From: Charina bottae
Taxonomy: Eukaryota; Chordata; Lepidosauria; Squamata; Charinaidae
Assembly: GCA_023362775.1 (NCBI GenBank)
Contig: JALMGJ010000003.1
Coordinates: 77,423,355 to 77,487,354 of the forward strand
Direction of reading: 5' to 3'
DNA length: 64,000 bases
The notes under the pieces are model-generated. The model saw only the letters and a program-made list of their open reading frames with translations. It made no database searches and was not told where the DNA came from. The translations under genes and the position numbers were made by a program. Each line of letters begins with the position of its first letter. Position 1 is the first letter of the stretch. Positions 35,243-46,699 of the stretch are shown here, in pieces.

Positions 35243-35814
35243 ATAAGATACGTTGGGAGAGACATGTTTCATGCTAAAGTATCTATTGCAGTTCTGTTGA
35301 AATATTGGTGATGGCTTGCTCACCCTGATTCTGCACTGTAATGATCCAGGGACTGGCAAATTACATTCACCCAAGCACCATGGGAGTAGGAACACTATGT
35401 GGAGGATGGTGTGAATAAATGAAGATTGGTGAGTAAGATTAAATAATTCTGTTTTATTTCTATACTGAATTGACTTTCTATGATTACCCTTTCCTGTACT
35501 AACTTATATTAACTTGAGCACACAGCCTTGCTAGAATGGGAGGACAATAGGACATATTCTTAGTAGCTCCTATTAAGACATAGATGCATCCCTGTTTACA
35601 CCGAGAAAGCAGTGTGGTTGCCTGTGGATAATTCTGGGCACTTAGTGATAGTTTTGAGAAGTGTGTCAAGGGACGATTATTTGAATAATTAAATGTATGT
35701 AACTGTTATCAAAATACATCCAGCTGCCTAATTTGGTTGGTGTGCCCACTGGGGACAAAGATCCTAAATTGGCTAAAGATAAGCCAGTCCAACATGCACA
35801 GTATATTTGCATTT

Positions 35815-36250
35815 ATAAATAACTTGCAACTGTTAACTCCATTTCTCTGCCAATATGATCTTTGATATATTAAGTTTCAGATCCATAGTCTTTGTTGCAT
35901 TATGTAGTCTGAATAACATTAACTGGAAATCATTCAGGTTCTTCACCCAAACCATGTCACAATCTGCATATAAAATACATTCACATCCCCAATCCACACT
36001 CCTAATTTTACCACAAACATTCTCTATACATTTATGCATTAAAACTTTAAACAAGCAAGGGGACACTACACATCCCTCTTTGACTCCCTGCTCATGCTGA
36101 ACCATTTGTTAAACATTATTCTCATGCATGATTTCCATCTCATTCAGCAACCAATTTTCAAGTTCATATTCATGCAAAATATGTCATAATTCAAGCTTAG
36201 TCACTTTATCATACTTTTTCTAAATCAATAATCATGTAATAAACATGCAG
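35815..36250 (-). mobile_element. LINE reverse-transcriptase fragment, clade unresolved
   Basis: Minus-strand frame 35833-36105 has HEQGVKEGCVVSPCLFKVLM (RT block with QGC...SPxLF), GCECILYADCDMVWV (degraded YADD) and LKLNISK. It differs from the L2, CR1 and Bov-B copies here. Confidence 0.65.
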
Positions 36251-36422
36251 CTGGCATATACCTTTCCTTTTCTTCTTTTTACTACTGACATAATAAAAAA
36301 GGGCAAGATAAGTAAAGAGATAGTTAGGTAGCACCTGGCTACTTGAACAATTTGACAAGGTAGTACCTGGTTACGTTGGACATGTCTCCACGACGAGATC
36401 AATTTGTGGATGCCATCTCAGA

Positions 36423-36478
36423 ACTCCTTCCTTCCTCCCTCCCTCCCTCCCTCCCTCCCTCCCTCCCTCCCTCCCTCG
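36423..36478. repeat. CCTT/CCCT microsatellite
   Basis: TTCC units followed by about 11 CTCC units; an open frame with GGREGGRE repeats on the other strand is an artefact. Confidence 0.9.
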
Positions 36479-37463
36479 GGACTGAGATACTGCCAAAGAC
36501 TGGAAGAATGTGGTAGCCATAGTATACTTTCAGCAAAGCATTTGATAAAGTCTCCCATGAAATCCTCACACACAAGATAAGAAAAGGTGGATAAAGAGCT
36601 GGTTGAATAACTATATCTAACAAGTGTATACCAATAGCTTTGAAAAAAGCTGTAAGGAGGTGACAGATAGTATGCTGCAGGACTCCATTCTGAGCCCTGT
36701 ATTTCACGTTATTAATATATGACTTGGATGAGGGGCTAGCAATTACAGTTATCAAATTTTCAGATGGCATAAAAAGATTGGAAACACCTTAGAGGACAGA
36801 ATCAAGTTTTAGGAGAATCTTGACAAGCTGGGAAAATAGGCATAAACTAATAAGATTAATTTTAATTTATTAAAAATTTATTAATTAATTATTAATTTTA
36901 ATTAATTAAATTAATTAATAAGATTAATTAATAGAGACAAATGCAAAGTTCTTCATTCAGGTAGGAAAAATCAAAGGCATGAATATAGGATACAGGAGAC
37001 CATACTGAGCAGCAAACGCATGAAAAGAATCTGGGTGGCTTGGTGAATCTCAAGCTGAACATGAGCCATCTATGGAATGCAATTGCAAAAAAAAAAAGAA
37101 AAAGAAAAGGCAAATGCAGTCCTAGATTACACTGAGAGTATAGCATCTTTTACTGGGCATCACATTTGAGGAACATCATTTACAAATTGGAGCATAGCTA
37201 GGCTGACCATATTTCCTTGAGACAGAAACGGGATATTGGGATGGCAAAAATGGGACGGGGTTAAACTTATGTAATATTCCGTATTCATGAAAAAGTAAGA
37301 CGATAAAAACAGTTTTAAAGAGTTTTTAAGATTCATTTGCTGGTCCTTAAACAGATTACTGTATATTTAAAAATATTTTTGTTTTCATTAAAATGAAAAA
37401 GTTTTATTACATGAACATATTGAGCTAACAATTATTCTTCAGTGACAGAACTCATACAAAAAT

Positions 37464-38090
37464 TTAGGTAGACGTAGAGGGGGGACTGTATTTCACCACG
37501 ATTGTAGCATGAATATTTCTCTGACGCAGCAAATTTCGGTCTTTCAATACCTTATCATAAAACTTCTCACACTCCATGACACAATTTTGTTTTACAACTA
37601 ACATAGCACTCATTGTCTCAACACTTAATCTAGATTTCTCCTTTGACCACATACTGTTCATCACCGAAAATATTATCTCGACAGGTGCTGTACTTCCTGG
37701 AAGACAAAGAATAAACTCTACAATATTACAAAAGTCTTGAAAGTCTAGGCATTTTTCACTCATTTCAGAAAAAATCTTTACCCATCTATCAGATACAGAA
37801 ATGTTTTCTTTATTCCATGTATCCAACTGCCTCACATTTGTAGATTTTATGAGGGTCCACTGATCAAATACACAAGTTTCTTCTGTTTCTGTGTGTGTGA
37901 TGAGTTCCTCGTTCAGGCTGTCCTGTATTTCATTCCATTCAGGTGTCTTCCTTAGTAGCACCCACTTGAACTTCTCAGTGTTTCCTATACTGCACTTCCA
38001 CTTGTTGATATATTCTAAGCTGGTTTCATAGAAATTCTCGACTACCTCAAAAAACTTAGCCTCATTAATTTCTCCTGAATCTACTAACAT
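37464..38090 (-). pseudogene. hAT transposase, C-terminal dimerisation domain
   Basis: 208 codons. The end holds the hATC dimerisation motif: VEFILCLPGSTAPVEIIFSV, then MNSMWSKEKSRLSVETMSAM, LVVKQNC. Upstream is a helical region. In an active enzyme this domain contributes the final catalytic Glu and mediates multimerisation. Confidence 0.85.
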
Positions 38091-38183
38091 TTTCAGTTAT
38101 TTTTTGACATCAGTAGTTACAAACACTTCACTTTTTCTGGACTCAATGTTTATGGCTACTTCTGTAGCTGAAATATTATCTTT

Positions 38184-38501
38184 TTACATTAAACTAATGT
38201 ATGTTTGGAACATAGACACTTGATCCCTTGCAAATGACAACCACAATTTCAAACAGGGATCTTCAAACCATTTTCGCAACATAACAGGGTATTTTTCTTG
38301 AGAAAGAAAGTAAGAACTAAGCCCATCAAACATGCTTAAAATTCTGTCAATTGATGGACCCAAGGACAAAAATCTTGTATTTCCATACTCTAACAATTTA
38401 GCATAATTGTTTCCTGCAAAGTCACAAAAGTTTTTCAGTTCTTCAGCTGTAACTGTGTACAGTATATATGGAAGTATTTGTATACTTTCACTGCAAAACA
38501 T
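38184..38501 (-). pseudogene. hAT transposase, insertion-domain piece
   Basis: Frame with TAEELKNFCDFAGNNYAKLL, YGNTRFLSLGPSIDRIL and FARDQVSMFQTYISLM: the R/W-containing block and helical insertion typical of hAT transposases (compare TRFLSLxPxIxRIL). A frameshift separates it from the piece before and stops from the piece after. Confidence 0.78.
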
Positions 38502-38509
38502 TCAATATC

Positions 38510-38741
38510 AATTGGTAAACAGTTGACAGCACACTGGAGACAATTGTGTATAACTCGGCCTCTTCAGGTCAGTTTCAAGTTTTCGCCACACATTATTTTT
38601 GCCAAGTCTTTTGCAACCACCAAAATTGGTGTTCGTGTTATCTGCACACAAAGCAACAATTTTGTTTTGTAAAGCAAATTTGTCAATTACTTCCTTCAAT
38701 ATAGCACACTGTAGATTGGATGTTTCACCAGGTAAGGAAAG
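38510..38741 (-). pseudogene. hAT transposase, middle piece
   Basis: Continues after the L2 insertion with LPGETSNLQCAILKEVIDKF, IVALCADNTNTNFGGCKR and WRKLETDLKR. The ADNTNTNFGG block is the second catalytic Asp motif of this hAT group. Joins to the N-terminal piece once the insertion is discounted. Confidence 0.8.
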
Positions 38742-39073
38742 AGGTGAGACAGGCCCCCTCGCTCCTGGACTTTCAAAAAATATTGAAAACCTGGTTCTGC
38801 CATCATGCCTGGAACGGGAGGGGGAATAGTCATTCTTGGGGATGGCTAGCGCCCTAGAATGGACCAAGAATGGCCCTCACACTCACGATCTGAGAGAGAA
38901 CTCTACCCATCTAGATTTTATTCCATTTACATTTGTTGTTATTTGTATCTGTATTTTATATTTATTGTATTTGTGGTTTGTTTAGTATTTTAATTGTGGT
39001 TTTATTGTAAACCACCCAGAGTTCCCCCTTTGGGGGAAGATGGGCGGTGATAGAAATTTAATAAATAAATAAA
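38742..39073 (+). mobile_element. L2 3-prime end inserted in the hAT transposase gene
   Basis: Contains CCCCCTCGCTCCTGGACTTTC, ACCTGGTTCTGCCATC and the L2 terminal hairpin ACCACCCAGAG...GATGGGCGGT with inner stem TTCCCCC/GGGGGAA, then (TAAA)n. Probable target duplication TAAGGAAAG / TAAAGAAAG (38733-38741, 39074-39082). Confidence 0.85.
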
Positions 39074-39671
39074 TAAAGAAAGAAACAACGTCTATAATTT
39101 TGTCTTGAACACCACAATTTGGCAAAAAGTATCGCACAATGATTGGAAAAAGTTTGATGTCTTTTTTGTTTGATGCATCAAAACTGACTGTAATGCTTTT
39201 TGTTTTATTCAAATCCTCTATTACTTTGCCCAATATGTATGGGGATGAAACATTGGTAATTATTGCTTCTGATTTGGTACGTGCTGAGGAAAATTTTGGT
39301 TCATAAATTTTCTTTATCAATATTGACAAGCAATCATTTGTGCGAAAATTTTGGCCGTGATGCATAGTATGATAAGCGAAAATAGCTTCACTTGCTGCAC
39401 TTTTATCGCTTTCACTATCACCATCATGTCTCATAAACGAACTGATGTTTTTAACTGAAGCCAGAGTCTTTTCAGCATCCTTATGTTTCTGGCTACGTAG
39501 ATGTTGATTGATGTCACTTCTACCTCCATGAGCAATGGAAAAATGGATATTACGATGTTGGCATACCACTTTTGTTCCATCACTGCAGTTTGTCCAGTTT
39601 AATAAATTTGAATTCCTTCTGGAGATCGTCATTAAAACTTCAGTTTCGCCTCTTTGTCTTTGGCATTGCAA
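39074..39671 (-). pseudogene. hAT transposase, N-terminal piece with BED-like finger
   Basis: Starts MQCQRQRGETEV. Residues about 25-65 have the BED zinc-finger layout (VVCQHRNIHFSIAHGGRSD, then INQHLRSQKHK): first Cys, a would-be second Cys that is Arg here, and the two His. The next ~140 residues (ASEAIFAYHTMHHGQNFRTN, VSFDASNKKDIKLFPIIVRY) match the hAT catalytic core with the DASNKK block around the first acidic residue. The frame ends by reading into the inserted L2 at about 39073. Binds transposon ends in an active element; here broken. Confidence 0.82.
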
Positions 39672-41042
39672 GGGCAGACTTTAAGCTATAAAAAATAAGA
39701 CTTAAAGTATGAAGTTTAAAACAGCAATTACTTCCCATTTTCCATTGAATATTTAAGAGCAGAAATTTAACTTACTTTATTTTCTTCAGTAATGCATAAA
39801 AAGGGCTGAACATCTCACACATCTCTTCTGGGCATTTCTTCAGGCTCAAGGGGCCATCGGGATAAATCAGCAGGCCACTACAGGTATAAAGAAATGTATC
39901 GGCCTCAGTATCTCTTTCGGAGCTTTCTATAGGCTGCAAGCTTAAATGCATCAAGACTTTTTTCACCTCAAAAGCAATAAAAAACAGAATGTGCTGGTTC
40001 TTGGGAAACAAAAATATTCAGAAAAATAAGGGAATTAGCCAATAACAAAAAGGCACTTGATAGAGAAGCCTGCTTTTTTCACCAATCAAGACATAAAACG
40101 GAAGGTATGTAATTGGCGAGGAAATATCAACAGCAGTGTGGAGTTCCTAAAAGGGTTAAGAAATCATGTACTTACCTAGAAACTTTTTCTCACAGAAAAG
40201 CACAGCAACATCCTGCTGCTCATAGACTTCTTCTGGGGTCTGCACAGATGTCACCAGTCAGTGACACATATCTGTTGAAAATAAAACGTATGCAGAGCAC
40301 ATTGCCGATTATATTTTTTAACAACTTTTCTTTACCATCCTAATTGGCATCTTGAAAGAAAACAACTTGACTGGAAAGTTCCCCTAAAAAAGGCAATTTT
40401 TCTTGAATTACTTACCTTAAAACTGTCACTCTGCTCTCCCTCACGGCTTCTTGATTGCAGTCACCCGCTCGATCAAGCTGCTGCTCTCCCTCGTGGCTCG
40501 CTGCGGCATCACTGATGTGCTCACGTCACGGAAACCTGTCCAATCACCAGTGACAGGTTCGTGGGAACTTTCAAATTTTTAAGTAACGGTTTTTTAAAAA
40601 ACGGGACAAAATTGACATTATATTAAAACGATGGGACGGTTGGGAAATGTGAAAAAAATGGTACTGTCTCATTTAAAACGGTACGTATGGTCAGCCTAAG
40701 CATATATAAAGAACACCAACTAAGTTGATAAGGGTTCTGGAAAGAAAAACTTATGAGGAACAGTTGGAGAGGTTTCGTCTGGATAAGAGATGAATGCAGG
40801 GAGACATGATAGCTTCCTTCAGGTTTCTGAAGGGCTAATGTTTAGAAGACAGTGTTTTCCAGAAGAATTAGATTTTGCTTGGCTATGAGGAAGGATTTGA
40901 AGCAGACTGCCTCAAAAAGTCTGGGACTCTGTGCTGCAGATATGTAAGTAGAGGCTGGAAAGCCATCTGCTGGGGAAGATGCAGTATTGGATAACATGGG
41001 AGGGGGGTGGCCCATCTCTTGTGCTCTACGATTCTATGAATA

Positions 41043-41900
41043 TACTGCCATTTTACAGTCTGGACAATCCATATTCTTCTTGCATTAACTCAAAGGATTT
41101 TATAAGCCATAAGATGGTTTAAAGTATTAATAACCATGCCTCCTCATGATTTACACACACACACACACAAGGTTGACTTGTAATTTTCAAGTCCCAAAGT
41201 ATAAGTCTGCCAATGTGAATAAGAACCAAAATGGTGTTCTGTCCCAACAGCTTCCAAGTATTTTTATTTATTTATTTATAATTTGATTTATATCACCGCT
41301 CCATCTCCCCCTAGGGAGATACAAACCCTAACAGCATGTTTTTCAGTGTTGGGAGGCACAACAACATGATTGCTAAAAGGATAGCCCAGCCCCATACTGG
41401 CTAGGGAATTCTGGGAGTTGTAGTCCACATGTCTTAAAGTTGCCAAGGTTGAGAAACACTGCTGTATAACAACTTTCTAATTCTCTCTCTCTGGCTGGCT
41501 GGCTGGCTGGCTGGCTGCATTCCGTAAAGAGATTGGGCATATATTTTGATTTCAACAATAAAGGTAGAAATCAGAAAAGTTAAAATCCCCACCATCCTAT
41601 GAGAAATGCAGTTTTGATTGAGAAAATTGAGGGGTTTGTACAGTAGAAAAATTCTTAATGTGTTACCTTGCTTAAAATACCCTAAAGTCAGGATTTGTCT
41701 ATTTGTTTATTTAAAAATGTGTAAGGCTGGCCAACTTTATAATGACTCTGGGCCACTCATAAAATGCTATTTTAAACCCTCCAAACCCCAGGAAGTAGGC
41801 AACCATGAGAAAACAACCAAACATACAAGCCAAGGCCAGATTTTCAAGCCTCTTTTAAACACAGCCTGAGGGCCAAACATACCTCAGGGGGATCGTGTTC
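41043..41900. other. Mostly unassigned; half palindromic MITE and L2-like tail
   Basis: 41256-41330 holds an antisense (TTTA)n tail with CACCGCTCCATCTCCCCCTA, an L2-type 3-prime end remnant. 41400-41462 is the right half of the CAGTGTTTCTCAACC MITE family. (GGCT)n at about 41491-41518. CA run at 41155-41169. Confidence 0.6.
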
Positions 41901-41904
41901 CAGA

Positions 41905-42140
41905 AGGCAAAATCCATTGATTTTGCTTGTCAGAAGCCGGCCTGGAAGGTTGAAAATGGTGATCATGTGACCACGGGACACTGTGATGGTAATAAATGTG
42001 AACTGGTTGCCAAGCGCCCAAATTGTGATCACGTGACTGCGGGGACGCTGCGACAGTTGTAAGTGTGATGACCGGTCATACGTCAATTTTTCAGCACTGT
42101 TGTAAGTGCGAACCATCTCTAAACAAATGGTTGTTAATTT
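41905..42140 (+). mobile_element. Partial mariner-like MITE (CAGGTAGTCC family)
   Basis: Shares GGTGATCATGTGACCACGGG, GTTGCCAAGCGCCC, GATCACGTGACTGCGGGGAC and AAATGGTTGTTAA with the full copy at 52623. Left end missing. Confidence 0.65.
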
Positions 42141-42142
42141 GT

Positions 42143-42409
42143 CCAAATGGTTGGACTATCTGTACATTTTTAAGGGCAAAGGGCAGGCCCATAATCCCAC
42201 TGAAGATGCTAGCCCAGAGCTCTGAGGGTAACCAAATGGTTGGACTATCTGTACATTTTTAAGGGCAAAGGGCAGGCCCATAATCCCACTGAAGATGCTA
42301 GCCCAAAGCTCTGAGGGTAACCAAATGGTTGGACTATCTGTACATTTTTAAGGGCAAAGGGCAGGCCCATAATCCCACTGAAGATGCTAGCCCAGAGCTC
42401 TGAGGGTAA
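42143..42409. repeat. 89-bp minisatellite, exactly three units
   Basis: Units begin CCAAATGGTTGGACTATCTG at 42143, 42232 and 42321; differences are limited to about one base (CCCAGAGC versus CCCAAAGC). Near-identity implies very recent amplification. Confidence 0.95.
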
Positions 42410-42746
42410 CACCAAACAGGAGAGGGGTGACTCCCTGCTGTGTGTGAACACATGGATCATGCTGAGTCTGCCTTCTACTGCCTCACTGGTTCTGCTCCAT
42501 ACCTGCTTAGGAACTAATTGCTGCGTGATTTAGAGGTCACCCCTACTTAAAGGCATAGGAATACTTCAAAGTAAATGTACTTTTTTGGTATATTTACTTC
42601 ATATATAAACTGGAAATATACTTTTTCAGTCTTGAAGTAATATTCATGTTTAAGACCTTTATATTTCCCATAACCTCTGGGATTTCAGTCATCTGTTTTT
42701 ATAAATTGAAAGGGAACAATATTGGTATCAGGTCAATATATCTAGG

Positions 42747-42993
42747 TGTCCTGATTATGAGTGTAGAAATAACACGCCGAGGCTTGGAATCCAGTCTCTA
42801 GTGTTTATTAAGCTCTTGCTAACAGAAATCCAGCTAAACTAAATCGGCCTGAGGAAACCCAGAGACAGAGTTCAGAATCTAGGGCGGGGCTTTCTTGAGA
42901 CGTTTTTGAGGTCAGGCTAAAGTCTCAATACTACGCATGCGCTTCCCTTCCTGGAGGGAGCCCCCTCCATCGCTGCCCGTTATCTCCCTGACA
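42747..42993 (-). mobile_element. Solo LTR, 247 bp, antisense
   Basis: Ends TGTC...GACA with exact 5-bp duplication CTAGG (42742-42746, 42994-42998). On the minus strand it starts TGTCAGGGAGATAACGG and carries AATAAA in GAGCTTAATAAACACTAG near its 3-prime third, so the LTR reads right to left. No internal domain. Confidence 0.8.
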
Positions 42994-42999
42994 CTAGGG

Positions 43000-43870
43000 C
43001 AGTATTTCTAAGAATATGTGTTGAATGATTGCTTTTACAAATTCAGAGTGTGAGTTTAGTCTAAAAAGCAGGACTACAATAACCTCTATAAAGTGCAGAA
43101 GGAAACACACTCTATACTTGGGTACAGCAAGGAGATTTTCCCTCTACAAAGAATAAATTATGAAACAATAAAATATTAAAACAGAAGTCAGCATGAACCC
43201 AGTTTCTTTTCAAACAAATCTTGCCTTCTAAATCTATGGGAACTTTTCATTCTGAAGTAGCATTAATTCTCATGTTTTTCTCCACAAGAATAATTCTAAG
43301 GTTTTCCCACAGATTTTTTTTTTAAAAAGGAAGAACAACGCTTATGGCAGAAGCCATTCAGTATTATTCGAAGTGAAATTGTTCAAGGAAACTGAGACAG
43401 GTTCCTTGCCAGTTAAATGGCATATCATCTAAGAGCAGCCAGAAAGGTCACAAGCTGCTTAGATCAAACTTTTGTTTTAATCAGTTTTTAACCAATTATT
43501 GTTCTGTTTTTCTACTTCTATGTTTGCCTTCTTGTCCTGTCATTTTTAGCTTAGACAGATAAAAACTGCTTATCTTTAAGGTGTCACAGAAGTCCTTTTT
43601 TTATCATGAGACTGGAACATGAAGTTTTCTTTCATCTTTGCTAAACTGCAGACTCAGGAAATGAAGATTCTAGCTATGTGTGTATGATTTCTTCAATCAC
43701 TATGTGTTCTTTGATAAGATATCTGTCTCTACCATGACATGTGTCATCATTTTCTAATATAGCTTACAGGTTATTTCAGATCAATCTAACCTCCAAAGTA
43801 ATCAAAAGGTTTCTATTTCATATACAGTACATATATTATATATTTCTCCCATCAGAACATTTGGAGAAAC
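43000..43870. other. Unassigned intergenic stretch
   Basis: AT-rich, nothing recognisable. Confidence 0.35.
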
Positions 43871-43879
43871 AGATGCGTT

Positions 43880-44830
43880 TCTTGAATTGTTCAATAAAAT
43901 AAACATTTTCAGAAAGGCCTTTCTTTTTTCCTACAATTCCTCGACTAAGTACATTCAACTAAGTGCATTCTATAATGTTTTGGGTCATATCAGGTATTTG
44001 TCAAAAGAATGTAGAAGTTCCAGCCTCACTTGTTCCATCTTCAACCTTCCTGTGTTGATCGGAAGGATTTGCAATGAAGTTACATCGTTTGCAGTCTCCA
44101 TGAGAACATGAACCCTGATTACACAGCACTTCCAATCCTATTGTGAGTACAATTTCATTCAGCTGAATAAAATATTTTTCACTGTATTTTCTTTCACTGG
44201 TTTCCCTCCTGCTGTCTGGAACAACATAGAACAACTCTACTCTGTGGTAAACTTTTAGACAACTCTCCTATCTTCCTTAATCTTCTCTTAAGGGGAAATA
44301 TACCTTGTTTTTTCAATCTCACCTCACAGATCTTGTTTTCCAAATTCTTCCTGACCCTGGTCATTCTCCTCAGAATATGCCTCAGTTTATTCATACGCTT
44401 CTTAAAATATGATGACCAAATCTATAGTAGAATAAAATACAGCACTTCTTATTTTTTATGCTAACTGTATCGTGCTGCTGGCTCATATTCAGCCTGCAAC
44501 TGAATAAAACTCCTAGATGATCCTTTTCATGTGTATTGTTCCAAGCCTTGTCATGACCAACCTATATATGTAGATGTGCTCCTTAAAACAAAAACAAAAA
44601 CACCTTTGTTGAATTTCATTTTGTTGGTTTGATCCAACCTAGAAAAAGTCTCAATTTTGATTTCTGTCATCTGTGATAGCAAGCCATTCAGAATTGTTTC
44701 ATATACAAATTTGATAAGCATTTCTTCTATACTCTCATCTAGATACCTCCCTCAAGTTGATGCACAACCATTAATGAAATGCTTATGGTAGTTCAATCAA
44801 TTGCAAAGCTACCTATATTTTTTTCCAGTC
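43880..44830 (-). mobile_element. CR1 LINE, antisense 3-prime half
   Basis: On the minus strand about 44460-44560 reads like EKDHLGVL...LNMSQQ (CR1 EKDLGVxxDxxLNMSQQ) and 44194-44394 has RKNLENKICEVRLKKQGIFP followed by LKRRLRKI (CR1 GLFSLEKRRLRGDLI region). Old and full of stops. The Cys-rich minus frame 44001-44234 lies in its 3-prime part and is not a separate gene as far as I can see. Confidence 0.6.
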
Positions 44831-44850
44831 AATAACAATTTTCTCTCTTC

Positions 44851-44947
44851 CTTTCCTTTCCTTTCCTTTCCTTTCCTTTCCTTTCCTTTCCTTTCCTTTC
44901 CTTTCCTTTCCTTTCCTTTCCTTTCCTTTCCTTTCCTTTCCTTTCCT
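44851..44947. repeat. TTTCC pentanucleotide microsatellite
   Basis: About 19 CCTTT/TTTCC units. Confidence 0.95.
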
Positions 44948-45085
44948 AGGTTAGACTAGGAAATAGAAAACAGTTATAGGAAGAAGGCAACGGTTGTTCA
45001 TTTTTGTGCTGCTACAAGATAACTACATGGATATGTCCATGAAATCACCAGAAGTCTTTTTGCTGTTAAGCAAATCAATTGATAA
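44948..45085 (+). mobile_element. 5S-SINE tail fragment
   Basis: AGGCAACGG...CTACATGGATATGTCCATGAAATCACCAGAAGTC resembles the tail of the 14035 SINE (TATATGGACATCGCTGTGAAGTCACCAGGAGTC). Confidence 0.45.
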
Positions 45086-45446
45086 TTTCCAGTAATTATG
45101 GGCAAAATTTAGGCTCTAATATTCTTGGGAATCATTGTTACCTGCAAAAGAAGCAATTGTTTTAAGGCCTGCTTCATGGGAAGTAAATACATGTCAGTGG
45201 GAATTGGAGGAAGTTGACTTCTGTGGTGAAAGAAGCTGAACCCATACTTTCTATAGAAAGTAGATGGGATTCAGAAAAATCTATCTCTTTCTTGTAGCAA
45301 GATAATTGTCTTATTAATACTCTGTTAATTACCTTACATTGCCCCTTTAGAAATGTATGCCCTTGGTGATAAATACCAGACTCAAGGTTACAGTTACTGT
45401 CTTATCTCCTCTTTTCTCTTTCTGGATCACTGTTTTAGAATAACAA

Positions 45447-45671
45447 TTAGTTGCTTGGCTTTTCCTGTATATCAAAGTTACCCTGGTACATCTCAAAGAA
45501 TGTTCCTATAGTGTCTTCACATTTCAAATAGTATCTATGTCTTTCTTCCCAAACTTGTAGTGGTATCAGTTGTAATTTCTTTGATGTGGGCTTGCTTGAG
45601 CTGCATTCATCAGTGTTCTGTATAAGATCTATGTAACCTTGAAAGGCTTGTTCTTTGTTGTTTAGGTGCAA
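45447..45671 (-). CDS. Unrecognised 74-codon open frame
   Basis: Polar, with QVWEERHRYYLKCED. I do not recognise a family; no clear splice sites or promoter. It may be chance or the remnant of a transposon ORF. Listed because composition is more protein-like than its surroundings. Confidence 0.15.
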   Translation of the reverse strand: MHLNNKEQAFQGYIDLIQNTDECSSSKPTSKKLQLIPLQVWEERHRYYLKCEDTIGTFFEMYQGNFDIQEKPSN

Positions 45672-45787
45672 GAGACCAGTGACCCACTGTAACTGCTAGC
45701 TTTTGAACAAACCATCATTTGGATCCTCTCCAGTTGTGGGTGTCATTTGGTGAGCTCTTCTACCATAACTTAACTTTGCTTACTCTT

Positions 45788-45842
45788 CTCCCTTTCCCTT
45801 CCCTTCCCTTCCCTTCCCTTACCTTACCTTCCCTTCCCTTAC
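45788..45842. repeat. CCCTT microsatellite
   Basis: About ten TTCCC/TTACC units; gives a GREGKGREGK-type frame on the other strand. Confidence 0.9.
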
Positions 45843-46290
45843 TTTTGTAAACGGCAATAACCTTGTGACTATCTGACTGTTGTACAGTCAGGTGATCATT
45901 GTATAGGTAGGTTGTGATTAGTGCGAGTTCAAATAATGCTATATTAAATTTAGTGTGAATTGTAAATTGATACCAGGTCGCATTTAATGCGACCCAAAAT
46001 TCAATTAATGTGAGGCTAGTGCATGCACAATTGAGGCTAGCGCATGTGCAGTTCTGGTTGGGGCTTTGATCACATGTGGGAGCACTTTTAAAGAAGAAAA
46101 GTAGATTAAAGCAACTTGACCACCTCTTCCCCATATTCTGATCAAACTTCTGCTCCATCCCTAGGGTTCCTGGGGGTGGGGGGCCAAAAATGTTAAATGT
46201 TGGCTGAAACCATGTAATCAAAGCTCCACCTCTTTCAAGATGCATTGTGTTAATATGTATAGTAAAAAAGGGGTGGACTTCAATTGTGTG
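45843..46290. other. Unassigned, possibly an old DNA-transposon remnant
   Basis: Contains paired motifs GAGGCTAGTGCATGCACA and GAGGCTAGCGCATGTGCA (46011, 46033) and GATCACATGTGGGAGCA, reminiscent of the GATCACGTGACC-containing MITE family, but ends are not visible. Confidence 0.35.
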
Positions 46291-46545
46291 ATCATATTTA
46301 TTTATTTATTTAATTTTTATCCTGCCTTTATTATTTTTATAAATAACTCAAGGCGGCGAACATACCTAATACTCCTTCCTCCTCCTATTTTCCCCACAAC
46401 AACAACCCTGGGAGGTGAGTTGGGCTGAGAGAGAGTGACTCGCCCAAGGTCACCCAGCCGGCTTTCATGCCTAAGGTGGGACTAGAACTCACAGACTCCT
46501 GGTTTCTAGCCCAGCACCTTAACCACTAGACCAAACTGGCTGCAA
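46290..46545 (-). mobile_element. tRNA-derived SINE (long-tail type), antisense
   Basis: The reverse complement starts GCAGCCAGTTTGGTCTAGTGG and ends in TTTATAAAAATAATAAAGGC with a TAAA tail; complete and closest to a consensus of the three copies here. Confidence 0.88.
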
Positions 46546-46699
46546 CCTTGACTTTTTGACCCCTTCTCTTTTCTATTCACTTGAAGTTGTCTTCCCCCTT
46601 AATAATTGACAAAATATGCAAGGAAGATGGTTGCGCTTAGAGACTGGAATTCCTAAGTTGGGGGTAGTAAGGAGGAAAATGTAGTTGGACTAGGAAACA

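Larger units (their letters stand above)
37199..40698 (-). mobile_element. hAT DNA transposon, 3.5 kb, with decayed transposase
   Basis: Ends TAGGCTGACCATA...; right end TATGGTCAGCCTA. Flanks AGCATAGC (37191-37198) and AGCATATA (40699-40706) are an imperfect 8-bp target duplication. It carries a minus-strand transposase in four pieces and an internal L2 tail (38742-39073). It is the only transposase-bearing relative of the 407-bp MITE at 20461. It interrupts a CR1 element, so it is younger than that. Confidence 0.9.
36480..41042 (+). mobile_element. CR1 LINE, split by a hAT transposon
   Basis: Left half 36500-37190: AKHLIKSPMK-type palm remnant (AGCATTTGATAAAGTCTCCC), then TCAAATTTTCAGATGGCATA (KFSDxIK) and ACAAATGCAAAGTTCTTCAT (NKCKVLH). 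Right half 40707-41042: AGGAACAGTTGGAGAGGTTT...GTCTGGGACTCTG and the CR1 terminal signature TACGATTCTATGAAT. The two halves join across 37199-40698. Many stops; old. Confidence 0.75.

Noticed and set aside
42143..42409. CRISPR or tandem gene array
   Set aside because: Three identical 89-bp units with no unique spacers and no ORF.
44001..44234. Cys-rich minus-strand frame, considered as a secreted or toxin-like domain
   Set aside because: Cysteine pattern fits no such family and the region is the 3-prime part of an antisense CR1.
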